NCBI GenBank assembly: GCA_030652245.1
Contig: JAUSBB010000117.1
Span: forward strand, 1-38,145
Source: Rhodocyclaceae bacterium
GTDB lineage: Bacteria; Pseudomonadota; Gammaproteobacteria; Burkholderiales; Rhodocyclaceae
DNA length: 38,145 nt
Direction: 5' to 3'
Shown: piece by piece, positions 26,722 to 35,413 of the stretch
Position numbering within the stretch: position 1 is the first letter of the stretch
Layout of the letters: every line of letters begins with the position of its first letter
The notes under the pieces: model-generated
Databases searched by the model: none
Seen by the model: only the letters and a program-made list of their open reading frames with translations
Told to the model about the DNA's origin: nothing
Made by a program: the position numbers and the translations under genes

Positions 26722-27746
26722 GCCACACCTCGCAAGATTTTAATGTTCTCGATGATCGGGGCAAACAGCGGTTCCAGATGGCGGCGCATCAGCGGTCCGA
26801 CCGCCGTGGTGCGCGTAAGGATCGGCGCGGCGACGTCGGCGTTCAATTGCGCCAGCGCCGCCAGCGCGGCCAGTAAGTCGGCCGCCGCCGGAATCCCGTC
26901 CGGGTCCGCAACATCACGTCCAGCGCGGAAATACTCGCCCAGCAAATTGAGCAGCAGATAGGCGGTTTCGTGGGTGAGCGGTTTTTCGAGCACCAGTTCG
27001 GCCGCCTGGAGATAGGCCTGCCCGGCCCCGCTGAAACAACGGGCCAGCAGTCGCAACGCGGGCGTGTCCTGCACCAGTTCAGTCGGCCAATCGCGCGGCG
27101 GCTCGTCCGGCAAGCTATCCGGCATATGTTCAAGAAAGCCGACCAGATAGTGCGGGCGGCGGCGGGCCTTGCGCCACAACTGCTCGCGCGCCGCCGGTTC
27201 GATCAACCCCGCCGCCAGCACCGCGCGCACGGTGTTCATGGCGGCGACCGGGTCTTCCTCGAAGGGCAGATGTTCGACCAGGTAAGCGACGAGCTCCCGG
27301 CCCATCGCGCCGGCGCGCACCGCCGGAGCGGCCAGCATGACGCGGGCAACTTCCATGGTCGGCAGCGCCCACCAGGCGCGGCGCGCCAGTTCGTCGGTGA
27401 GGGCAGGCGCATAGGCCACCGACAGCACCGCTTCCGGCTCGCCGAGCTTCAAGAGAACCTCAAGACTTTTTGGACTGGCATGGCCCATGCGCGTCCAGCG
27501 CCGCAGATGCACCGGGTAACCGCCGGGCGAACCCAGCGCATGGCCGCCCAGCAGTTCGCGCACGCGCATGAAGTAGCGCTCGGCGCGTCCGACCGGATTC
27601 AGCAGAATGCGCGCCTCGCCGCGCCCGGTCAGCCCGTGGAGCACGCGCGCCCCTTCGTCGATCCGCACCGCCAGCAGATCGCCCGCCAGCAGCACATTGA
27701 GGCGCAGGGCGTCTTCGGGCGTCAGTTCCGGGCTGCTAGAATTCAT
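26718..27746 (-). CDS. dsrS: Probable sulfur-oxidation-associated protein DsrS
   Basis: ELTPEDALRLNVLLAGDLLAVRIDE...HALGSPGGYPVHLRRWTRMGHASPKSLEVLLKLGEPEAVLSVAYAPALTDELARRAWWALPT resembles DsrS as recalled; not searched. Confidence 0.6.
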   Translation of the reverse strand: MNSSSPELTPEDALRLNVLLAGDLLAVRIDEGARVLHGLTGRGEARILLNPVGRAERYFMRVRELLGGHALGSPGGYPVHLRRWTRMGHASPKSLEVLLKLGEPEAVLSVAYAPALTDELARRAWWALPTMEVARVMLAAPAVRAGAMGRELVAYLVEHLPFEEDPVAAMNTVRAVLAAGLIEPAAREQLWRKARRRPHYLVGFLEHMPDSLPDEPPRDWPTELVQDTPALRLLARCFSGAGQAYLQAAELVLEKPLTHETAYLLLNLLGEYFRAGRDVADPDGIPAAADLLAALAALAQLNADVAAPILTRTTAVGPLMRRHLEPLFAPIIENIKILRGVA

Positions 27747-27819
27747 CGGCCCGATGATACATCGCGGGCCATTGACCCACCCCGCCCCTGGCGGGGACAC
27801 CACGCAAGGAGATCGTCAC

Positions 27820-28287
27820 ATGAAAACAGTTCATCGCACCGCCTGGCTCGCCATTGCCATTGCCGCTGCCGTCTTCCTTCTCGCCGGTTGCGCCAGCAGC
27901 CAGTCCGGTTCCAGCTACGCGCGCGAACAGACGCGCGGCGAAATGCATGTTCGCCTCGGCGTCGTCGAGAGCGTGCGCCAGGTCACCATCGAGGGCAGCA
28001 AGTCGCCGACCGGCGTGCTGGCCGGCGGCGTCATCGGCGGCATTGCCGGCAGCAACATCGGCGGCGGTCGCGGCGCGACGGTGGGCACGGTGATCGGCGC
28101 GGTTGCCGGCGGCCTCGCCGGCCAGGCCATCGAGGAAAGCGTGACCAGGAAGAATGGTCTGGAAATCACCATCAGGCTCGATGACGGCCAGATGATCGCC
28201 GTCACCCAGGAAGCCGACGAGCAGTTCTATCCCGGCGACCGCGTCCGCGTGCTCTCCGGTCGCGGCGCGACGCGCGTTACCCGCTGA
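27820..28287 (+). CDS. Glycine-zipper outer membrane lipoprotein (SlyB/Pcp-like)
   Basis: Lipobox LLAGCASS; GGVIGGIAGSNIGGGRGATVGTVIGAVAGGLAG. Confidence 0.88.
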   Translation: MKTVHRTAWLAIAIAAAVFLLAGCASSQSGSSYAREQTRGEMHVRLGVVESVRQVTIEGSKSPTGVLAGGVIGGIAGSNIGGGRGATVGTVIGAVAGGLAGQAIEESVTRKNGLEITIRLDDGQMIAVTQEADEQFYPGDRVRVLSGRGATRVTR

Positions 28288-28303
28288 TTGCCGGACGGCC
28301 GGA

Positions 28304-28879
28304 TTGGAAGCCTTTCTCATCTCCACGGGGATCGTCGCGCTCGCCGAAGTGGGCGACAAGACGCAACTGCTGGCTTTCATCCTGGCCGCCAAGTTTCGCA
28401 AGCCGCTGCCAATTGTCCTCGGCATTTTTGTCGCGACGGTGGCGAACCACGCCCTGGCCGGCGCGCTGGGAACCTGGCTCACCACGCTCGCCGGCCCGGA
28501 AACCCTGCGCTGGGTGCTGGGTGTCTCTTTCATCGGCATGGCTATCTGGACGCTGATTCCCGACAAGTTCGACGAGAAGGACGCCAAGTTGACGCACTTT
28601 GGCGTCTTCGGCACGACGCTGATCGCCTTCTTCCTGGCCGAGATGGGCGACAAGACCCAGGTCGCGACGGTTGCCCTGGCTGCCCAGTATCAGGCCTTCT
28701 TCGCCGTGGTCGCGGGAACCACCGTGGGCATGATGATCGCCAATGTTCCGGCGGTGCTGCTGGGCGACCGGATCGCCCACCGGATGCCGGTGCGCCTGGT
28801 GCATGCCATCGCCGCCGCGATTTTTGCAATCCTTGGCATCGCCACCCTGCTGGGCGCGGGCGAGAGCCTCGGTTTTTGA
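28304..28879 (+). CDS. TMEM165/GDT1 (UPF0016) family cation (Mn2+) exporter
   Basis: Two E-x-G-D-K-T-Q motifs: EVGDKTQLLAF and EMGDKTQVATV. Confidence 0.92.
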   Translation: MEAFLISTGIVALAEVGDKTQLLAFILAAKFRKPLPIVLGIFVATVANHALAGALGTWLTTLAGPETLRWVLGVSFIGMAIWTLIPDKFDEKDAKLTHFGVFGTTLIAFFLAEMGDKTQVATVALAAQYQAFFAVVAGTTVGMMIANVPAVLLGDRIAHRMPVRLVHAIAAAIFAILGIATLLGAGESLGF

Positions 28880-28885
28880 TCAAAC

Positions 28886-29824
28886 ATGCACCAACATAAC
28901 CTCTCCGCCTGGTCGCACAACCACGTCTTTGACGCAGGCAACCCCGCCGCAGAGCGCGGCACGCGCGCCGTCATGTGGATCACCCTGGTGATGATGGTGA
29001 TTGAAATCACCGCCGGCTGGTGGTTCAACTCGATGGCGCTGCTGGCCGATGGCTGGCACATGAGCTCGCATGCCGTGGCCATCGGCGTCAGCGCCTTCGC
29101 CTACGCGGCGGCCCGCCGCCATGCCAGCGACCCGCGCTTTGCCTTCGGCACCTGGAAGATCGAAGTGCTGGGCGGCTTTGCCAGCGCGATTTTTCTGCTG
29201 GGCGTGGCGGCGGTGATGGTGTTTGCCTCGGTCGAGCGGATTCTTGCGCCGCAGCCGATCCAGTATCAGGAGGCGCTGGCCATCGCCGTGGTGGGCCTTG
29301 TCGTCAATGTCGTCTGCGCGGTGATTCTCGGCAGGTCGCACGATCATCACCCTGACGATCACCACGGACACGGCCACGCGCACGGCCACGACCTCAACCT
29401 GAAGGCCGCCTATTTCCATGTCATCGCCGATGCCCTGACCTCCGTGCTGGCGATTGTCGCGCTGGCCGGCGGCTGGCTGTATGGCTGGGCCTGGCTCGAC
29501 CCGGCGATGGGCATTGTCGGCGCCGTGCTGGTGGCCAGCTGGGCGAGGAATCTGCTCACCGAGACCGGCCGCGTGCTGCTCGACCGCGAGATGGATCATC
29601 CGGTGGTGCAGGAGATTCGCGAGGCGGTTGAAACCGGCCCGGAGGCCGGCGATACGCGGATCGCGGATCTGCATGTCTGGCGCGTCGGCAAGCGCACCTA
29701 CTCGTGTGCGCTCACCTTGGTCACCCACGACCCGGCATTAACGCCAAAGCAGGTGCATGAACAACTGGCCCAGCATGAAGAGATCGTGCACGCCACGATC
29801 GAGATCCATCTGTGCCCGGGTTGA
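28886..29824 (+). CDS. dmeF: Cation diffusion facilitator, DmeF-like (Co/Ni)
   Basis: SMALLADGWHMSSHAVAIG; His-rich loop HDHHPDDHHGHGHAHGHD. Confidence 0.85.
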   Translation: MHQHNLSAWSHNHVFDAGNPAAERGTRAVMWITLVMMVIEITAGWWFNSMALLADGWHMSSHAVAIGVSAFAYAAARRHASDPRFAFGTWKIEVLGGFASAIFLLGVAAVMVFASVERILAPQPIQYQEALAIAVVGLVVNVVCAVILGRSHDHHPDDHHGHGHAHGHDLNLKAAYFHVIADALTSVLAIVALAGGWLYGWAWLDPAMGIVGAVLVASWARNLLTETGRVLLDREMDHPVVQEIREAVETGPEAGDTRIADLHVWRVGKRTYSCALTLVTHDPALTPKQVHEQLAQHEEIVHATIEIHLCPG

Positions 29825-29825
29825 T

Positions 29826-31124
29826 TCAGTTCAACTGGATGCGCCGACCCCAGGGCACCGGCGCCTTGCCTTTCACCAACCACAGCACGGGATAACTGGG
29901 CGGCTCCTTGGGAAATTCGCCTTCCGCGTCGGTGAAATAGACCAGCGAGTCCGGCTGCTGGCCGCTGCGTTCGATCCACTCAAACACCGGCGTAAAGGAC
30001 GTCCCACCGCCCCCGGCAAATTGGCGGGGCAGGCGCAATTCGTCCCAGGGTTCGAACACCCAGGGGGCGTCCGCCGCCAAGGCGGTGTCGCAGGCAAACA
30101 GCGTGATGCGCACCGGCATGGTGCCCTTGAGCGCGTTCATCTCGCCCAGAAAGCTGGCCAGGTCAGCCGCGCTCACCGAGCCCGAAACGTCGATGGCGAC
30201 ATGAATGTCGCCGGAGTGGCTGCGCAGGCTGGGCCAGATCACCTCGCCTTCACGGCGCGAGGGCCGCAGCCAGGTGTAGTCATCGCGCCCCACCTGCGTC
30301 AGGTATTGCGCCAGCAGCGCCCGCCACGACACCTGCGCCGCCAGCGCACTTTCGGTCAAACGCGCGAGCTGCCCGGATAGCTTGCCGGCCTCGCGGGCGC
30401 GTTGCGCAGCGGCGGCCAGATGGCGTTGCCATTGCTGCTGCAACTGTTCCTTTTCTTTCGCGGTGAGCGGCGGCGGCGGCGGGCCATCTTCATCACCCGC
30501 CGTACTGCCAGCGCCGACTTTCTCCGGCGAACTACCGCCCGCATCGGGGTCGATCTCCTCGGACGGCGCCGTCCCGCCGTCTTCCTTATTGTCGCTGCCC
30601 CCCTTGCCCTGCGCTTCCGACTGCTGTTCGCCCTGCCCGCCACCCTCGCCGCCCTCGTCGCTGTCCCAGACATGGTCATCGAGCATTTCGCTGTCGAGAT
30701 CGTCGTCGATGCAGGGATAGATTTCCTCGGCAGCCATGCCGCGATAGAGGTCAAGCGCCTGCGCGCCGGGCGGCGGTTTGAGGCCCTCGTCAAGCAGCAG
30801 CGGATTGATCGCAAAATCGCAGGCCAGATCCCACTTGCGCTGCACGCGATGGCCGCGCCGCGCGAAGTGGCCGAGCGCGCAATGCAGCGCCTCGTGGGCC
30901 AGCGCGAACTGCACCTCGGCGGAAGTCAGGTTCTCGATCCAGTTCGGGTTGTAGTAAAGCGCGCGGGCGTCGGTCGCCGTAGTGCGGCACCAGGCGCCAG
31001 CGGGCTTCAGGGGCAGGCGCAGCACCAGCGCGCCGAGGAAGGGCTTGTCGAGAATCAGCCGGGTTCTGGCCGCGGCCAGCTTTCCTTCGGCAGCCAGGGA
31101 AAGGGGGGCGCCGCCCTCACTCAT
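29826..31124 (-). CDS. VWA-like protein with HExxH metallopeptidase-like N-terminal domain (DUF2201 type)
   Basis: LAHEALHCALGHFARRGHR; MIDAS-like DVSGSVS; acidic low-complexity linker. Confidence 0.85.
   Translation of the reverse strand: MSEGGAPLSLAAEGKLAAARTRLILDKPFLGALVLRLPLKPAGAWCRTTATDARALYYNPNWIENLTSAEVQFALAHEALHCALGHFARRGHRVQRKWDLACDFAINPLLLDEGLKPPPGAQALDLYRGMAAEEIYPCIDDDLDSEMLDDHVWDSDEGGEGGGQGEQQSEAQGKGGSDNKEDGGTAPSEEIDPDAGGSSPEKVGAGSTAGDEDGPPPPPLTAKEKEQLQQQWQRHLAAAAQRAREAGKLSGQLARLTESALAAQVSWRALLAQYLTQVGRDDYTWLRPSRREGEVIWPSLRSHSGDIHVAIDVSGSVSAADLASFLGEMNALKGTMPVRITLFACDTALAADAPWVFEPWDELRLPRQFAGGGGTSFTPVFEWIERSGQQPDSLVYFTDAEGEFPKEPPSYPVLWLVKGKAPVPWGRRIQLN
30498..30521 (+). repeat. 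Dispersed repeat R1 copy F (core), inside the VWA CDS linker
   Basis: cgccgtactgccagcgccgacttt; CDS reads KVGAGSTA. Confidence 0.85.
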
Positions 31125-32169
31125 ACAGCATCAGGTCGGCCACGGCATTCGCCCAGCCGGAAAATTGCGGCACGGCAAACAAGGCCTGGCCGATGCCGCG
31201 ATGCATGTCGGACACCAGCATCACGCCCATTTCGCGTTGGGGAAATTTCTGCGCGTAGTCGAGGATGTTGCCCCAAACGGCCTTGGCGTCCGGCGCGTCC
31301 TTGACCCGCAACGCACGGCCCGCCAGCGCGGCGGCGACGGCGTATTGCAGGTCGATCTCGGTCGGCGCGGCCACGTCCTGACCAGCGCAAATGGCCGCCA
31401 GGTCGGGCAGTCGGTCGAGGCTGTCGATGAAGGCGGCGCACTCGATTCCCGCCGCATGGCCGACGCAGGCCGCCAGCGCACCGGCCAGCAGTTCGGGATG
31501 GTCGCCAAACTTTTGCAAGGCGCGGTGGGCAAATTCCCACGAACGCGGGCTGGGGAAAGCCAGCTCGCCGCCGGCGTTCTTCGCCGGGTCGAAGTCGAAA
31601 AGCAGTTCGGGCTTGAAGCGCAAAAAGGCAATCAGCCCCTCGTCAATGCCGTTGGCGTAGGCCCAGGCCGCCCAGTCATCGAGATGGGCATCCACCGCGT
31701 AGTGGGAAAATCGGTTGGCCAGCGGCGCCGGCATTGCATAGGTGACGCCGCGGTCGCCCTGGCGATTGCCGGCGGCGAAAATCGCCCAGCCATCGGGCAC
31801 CCGGTAATCGCCGAGTCGCCGGTCGAGAATCAGTTGGTAGGCGGCGGCCGACACGGCGGGCGGGGCCGAGGTGATCTCGTCGAGGAAGAGCACGCCCGCC
31901 GGCCCGTGGCGCACGGCATCGGGCAGCATAGTCGGCGTCGCCCATTCGACATGGTCGCCGACGCGAAAGGGAATGCCGCGCAGATCGGAAGGTTCCATCT
32001 GCGACAGGCGGATATCGACTACCGGCACCTGGTGACGCGCAGCCACCTGGGCGACGATCTGCGACTTGCCGACCCCCGGCGGCCCCCACAGCATCACGGG
32101 GGTATGGTGGCCGGCGGCCGTGCTCTGAAATTCACGGTCGAGAATGAAGGAGAGTTGGGCGGGACGCAT
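31117..32169 (-). CDS. MoxR-family AAA+ ATPase
   Basis: Walker A WGPPGVGKSQ; Walker B GVLFLDEI. Confidence 0.9.
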   Translation of the reverse strand: MRPAQLSFILDREFQSTAAGHHTPVMLWGPPGVGKSQIVAQVAARHQVPVVDIRLSQMEPSDLRGIPFRVGDHVEWATPTMLPDAVRHGPAGVLFLDEITSAPPAVSAAAYQLILDRRLGDYRVPDGWAIFAAGNRQGDRGVTYAMPAPLANRFSHYAVDAHLDDWAAWAYANGIDEGLIAFLRFKPELLFDFDPAKNAGGELAFPSPRSWEFAHRALQKFGDHPELLAGALAACVGHAAGIECAAFIDSLDRLPDLAAICAGQDVAAPTEIDLQYAVAAALAGRALRVKDAPDAKAVWGNILDYAQKFPQREMGVMLVSDMHRGIGQALFAVPQFSGWANAVADLMLYE

Positions 32170-32184
32170 AAATAGGATTCGGGA

Positions 32185-33666
32185 TCAGAATGACTCGTAG
32201 TGCAGTTGTGCGGCAGGCAGACCGGCGGCCGTCAGCGCCGTGCAGGCCGCGGAGACAAAGTCGGCGGGGCCGGCGACATAGACCTCGCGACAGGCGAAAC
32301 CCGCTTCGGCCCGCAGGCGCTGTACGGCTGCGACGCCGGCCGCTGGCAGGTCGTTCGCCCGCAGCGTGACGAAACTGAAGGTGTCGAGCGCGTCAGCCCA
32401 GGCGCGGCACTGGTTTTCCAGATAATGGCCGTTGTCGCGCGTCGCCGCCCAGATCAGTTGCAGGGCCACCGGCACGTCCGCGGCGACGGCGCTCTCGATC
32501 AGGCTCTTCGCCGGCGCGAAACCGGAGTCGCAGACGACAAACGCAATGTCGTTGGTCACGTCCTTTTGCAGCACGAAATCGCCAAACGGGCCGAACAGGC
32601 TGACCGGCTCGTCGACCTTGAGCGCATCGGCAAACAGGCGGCGCGCAAATTCGTCATCCGGGTTATTGCAAATGTGGAACAGCAGGTTGCGGTCGTCGCA
32701 GGGACAGGAGGCAATCGGGTAATCGCCGCGGAAGTTGGCGGTGGAACCCGACACGCTCAAGGAGACGCGCTGACCGGCCAGAAAACGCAAGCGGCTGCTG
32801 CGCGGCGTTTGCAGGTGCAACAGAATGATATCGGGCGCCAGCGGGGTGATTTTCTTGACCTTGGCAACAATCTCCTGCTCGGGAATGTCGGCCGGCAGCT
32901 TCGCTTCGAGCATCTCGATTTCGAGATCGGTGATCGCCGTGTGCGAGCAAAGCAGCGCATGCCCCTGAGCGCGCTCGCTGGCCGACAACGGATAGTCGGT
33001 GTGGTTCACCTGCTGCACCCGTCCCGCAACGATGCGCGCCTTGCACAGGCCGCAATTACCGTTGCGGCAGCCGTAGGACGGCGCCAGCCCGGCGCGCAGC
33101 GCCGCTTCGAGGACTGTCTCGTTGCCTTCGACGAAAAATTCATGGCCCGAAGGCTTGACCTTCACATGCGCGGTCATGACGCGGAGCACATCATCAAGCA
33201 CCTCCAGGGTATCCGCGGGTTCCTCGCTGCCCAGCACGCCGGCCAGCCCCGCGTCGAGAAACTCGGCCAATGCGGCGAGTTGTTCAGAGGGTGAGGCAGC
33301 GCGCAGCATCTCGATGCGCTCCTGCAGTGCCTCGATAAGGTCGTGATAATGGGCTAGATGGCGCCGCACTTCGGCCAGCTCCTCGCTCTGCGCCGCCAGT
33401 CGCTGCGCCAGCACTTCCTGGTTGGGCAGCACGCGCTCGCGGATGCGCCGGCCGAAGGCTTCCTCGCGAATCTTGACGGTCCGCTCGAAAGCGCCGGAAT
33501 CCTCCAACTGCAGATCGGGGAAGACCTTCAGCAAATCCGTGGTCGTCACCATGCCGTCCTGCGAAGGCAAGGCGCCGCTGGCGATATGTTTTTGCATCTC
33601 GGCGCGCGTCACACCCGTCAAATGCGCCGCGCGGGAAACCGTCAGCAAATGCGACATGGAACCCAT
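32185..33666 (-). CDS. HTH-like + 2Fe-2S ferredoxin + FAD/NAD(P)H reductase fusion protein
   Basis: N-terminal SRAAHLTGVTRAEMQKHIASGALP helical region; YGCRNGNCGLCK...LLCS 2Fe-2S ligands; GDYPIAS and VSLFGPFGDF reductase motifs. Confidence 0.85.
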   Translation of the reverse strand: MGSMSHLLTVSRAAHLTGVTRAEMQKHIASGALPSQDGMVTTTDLLKVFPDLQLEDSGAFERTVKIREEAFGRRIRERVLPNQEVLAQRLAAQSEELAEVRRHLAHYHDLIEALQERIEMLRAASPSEQLAALAEFLDAGLAGVLGSEEPADTLEVLDDVLRVMTAHVKVKPSGHEFFVEGNETVLEAALRAGLAPSYGCRNGNCGLCKARIVAGRVQQVNHTDYPLSASERAQGHALLCSHTAITDLEIEMLEAKLPADIPEQEIVAKVKKITPLAPDIILLHLQTPRSSRLRFLAGQRVSLSVSGSTANFRGDYPIASCPCDDRNLLFHICNNPDDEFARRLFADALKVDEPVSLFGPFGDFVLQKDVTNDIAFVVCDSGFAPAKSLIESAVAADVPVALQLIWAATRDNGHYLENQCRAWADALDTFSFVTLRANDLPAAGVAAVQRLRAEAGFACREVYVAGPADFVSAACTALTAAGLPAAQLHYESF

Positions 33667-33723
33667 CCCCCGATTCGTTGTTTGTTCTCGCCAGAATCAT
33701 ACCCAATCAGGGCAAACAGTGCG

Positions 33724-33807
33724 TATGTAACGATCTCTACTGTATAGTTGATTATTCTACTAAAATAGTTGTTGCAATACTTATAACACTTATGTAAAGT
33801 TCTCTAC
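33724..33807 (+). promoter_or_regulatory. Direct-repeat array in the chrB promoter region
   Basis: TATGTAACGATCTCTAC (33724-33740) and TATGTAAAGTTCTCTAC (33791-33807); ATAGTTG at 33744-33750 and 33765-33771. Confidence 0.6.
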
Positions 33808-34740
33808 ATGATCCAACTCGTCGAATGGCTCGTCCTCGTCACCACGCTGCCCACGCGCAATGCCGCGGCACGCATGCGCCTGTGGCGCGCCATCAAGGCG
33901 CTCGGCTGTGCCGCCTTGCGCGATGGCGTCTATCTGCTGCCGGCACGCGATGAAACCGGCGCGGCACTGCGCGCCCTGGCGGACGAGGTGCGCGCGAGCG
34001 AAGGCAGCGCCGAGGTGTTGTATGTAGCGGCCGATGGGGCACAGGACGAAGCCTTCCGCCAGCTATTCGATCGCAGTGCCGACTATGGCGCACTGATTGC
34101 AGATACGCGGTCGGCCAGCGCGGATGAAAAAACCCTGCGGCGGTTGACGCGTGAACTGGCGGCGCTGGAGGCCGCCGATTACTTCCCGGATACGGCACAC
34201 CATCAGGCGCAACAAGCCCTGGCCGCTTTGGCCAAGCGTCTGTCACCCAACGAGCCGCAAGCCGTCCCCAGCCCCATCCGCCGTCTCGCCAGCGCCGACT
34301 TTTCTGGCCGCACCTGGGCGACCCGCAAGAACATCTGGGTGGATCGCATGGCGTCCGCCTGGCTGATCCGCCGCTTCATCGATCCCCAGGCAAATTTTCT
34401 CTGGCTCGACACGCCGGCCGACTGTCCGCCGGATGCGCTCGGCTTTGACTTCGACAGCGCCACATTCACCCATGTCGCTCCAACCAGCCATGCGCCCGAA
34501 CTCGTGAGCTTCGAGGTGCTGGCGGCAAGTTTCGGCCTGGATGCCAATCCGGCCATCGCGAAGATCGGCGCCATCGTCCATTACCTCGATGTCGGCGGCG
34601 CGCCGCTGGCCGAAGCATCCGGCATCGAAGCCGTGCTGGCCGGCCTGCGCGTCGGCGCAATTGACGATGACGCGCGACTCACCGCCGCCGGCCGCGTCCT
34701 CGACGGCCTGTACACGAACTACCAGCAGCCGGAAGGCTGA
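33808..34740 (+). CDS. chrB: Chromate resistance protein ChrB
   Basis: WLVLVTTLPTRNAAARMRLWRAIKALGCAALRDGVYLLP; KNIWVDRMASAWLIRRFIDPQANFLWL. Confidence 0.92.
   Translation: MIQLVEWLVLVTTLPTRNAAARMRLWRAIKALGCAALRDGVYLLPARDETGAALRALADEVRASEGSAEVLYVAADGAQDEAFRQLFDRSADYGALIADTRSASADEKTLRRLTRELAALEAADYFPDTAHHQAQQALAALAKRLSPNEPQAVPSPIRRLASADFSGRTWATRKNIWVDRMASAWLIRRFIDPQANFLWLDTPADCPPDALGFDFDSATFTHVAPTSHAPELVSFEVLAASFGLDANPAIAKIGAIVHYLDVGGAPLAEASGIEAVLAGLRVGAIDDDARLTAAGRVLDGLYTNYQQPEG
34279..34302 (+). repeat. Dispersed repeat R1 copy G (core), inside chrB
   Basis: cgccgtctcgccagcgccgacttt, identical to copy D; preceded by GCCGTCCCC (34261-34269). Confidence 0.9.
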
Positions 34741-34776
34741 GGGCTATTTTCTCTCCGCGATACAAGGAAATACATC

Positions 34777-35367
34777 ATGTCGACAACCCCCATTCACAGC
34801 CGGAATCCGCAACCCTATCAGGTGACCCAGGAAGATGTGGCGCTACTGATCAATGCCGGCATGAGTGCGGAGGACCTCCAGCACAGCCAGGCCGTCGCCA
34901 AAAAGGCGCTCGAAATCGCCGGGCGCGTGAAGGCAAAGCTCGACATGGAACTGATCGGGCGTGGCGCCCTCTTCCACGACCTCGGCAAGACGCAGACCCA
35001 TGCCATCGAACACGGCAAGATCGGCGCCGAAATGGGACAGGCGCTCGGGCTGTCAAAGGCGATCACCGACATCATGGAAAAGCACATTCGTGGCGGCCTG
35101 ACCGCGGCCGAGGCGGCGGAACTCGGCCTGCCGGTCAAGGATTACACCCTCCACAAGCTCGAAGAAAGAATCGTCATCTACGCCGACCGTCTGGTGGACA
35201 TCATCCACGATGGCATCGTCAAAATTGACAACGAAGCCGAGGCCGAGCAGCGCTTCGAGGACATCCTGAACACCGAAATCAAATACGGCAAAAACGACAT
35301 CACCCGGGCGCGTTACTTCGGCTATCACCGCGAAATCCAGGGACTGATGGGTAACGCAGCGCAATAA
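34777..35367 (+). CDS. HD domain phosphohydrolase
   Basis: HSQAVAKKALEIAGRV...GALFHDLGKTQTHAIEHGKIGAEMG...EKHIRGG. Confidence 0.9.
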   Translation: MSTTPIHSRNPQPYQVTQEDVALLINAGMSAEDLQHSQAVAKKALEIAGRVKAKLDMELIGRGALFHDLGKTQTHAIEHGKIGAEMGQALGLSKAITDIMEKHIRGGLTAAEAAELGLPVKDYTLHKLEERIVIYADRLVDIIHDGIVKIDNEAEAEQRFEDILNTEIKYGKNDITRARYFGYHREIQGLMGNAAQ

Positions 35368-35413
35368 CCAGAACAACAACGACAATCACCCCCCCAGCAC
35401 AAGGAAATCTGCC

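Noticed and set aside
29342-29390. CAC/CAT-rich repeat-like stretch
   Set aside because: Encodes the normal histidine-rich cytoplasmic loop of a CDF transporter.
32250-32275. gacaaagtcggcggggccggcgac, partial resemblance to R1
   Set aside because: Matches only the first 10 nt (AAAGTCGGCG) and encodes the ordinary reductase motif GPADFVSAA.
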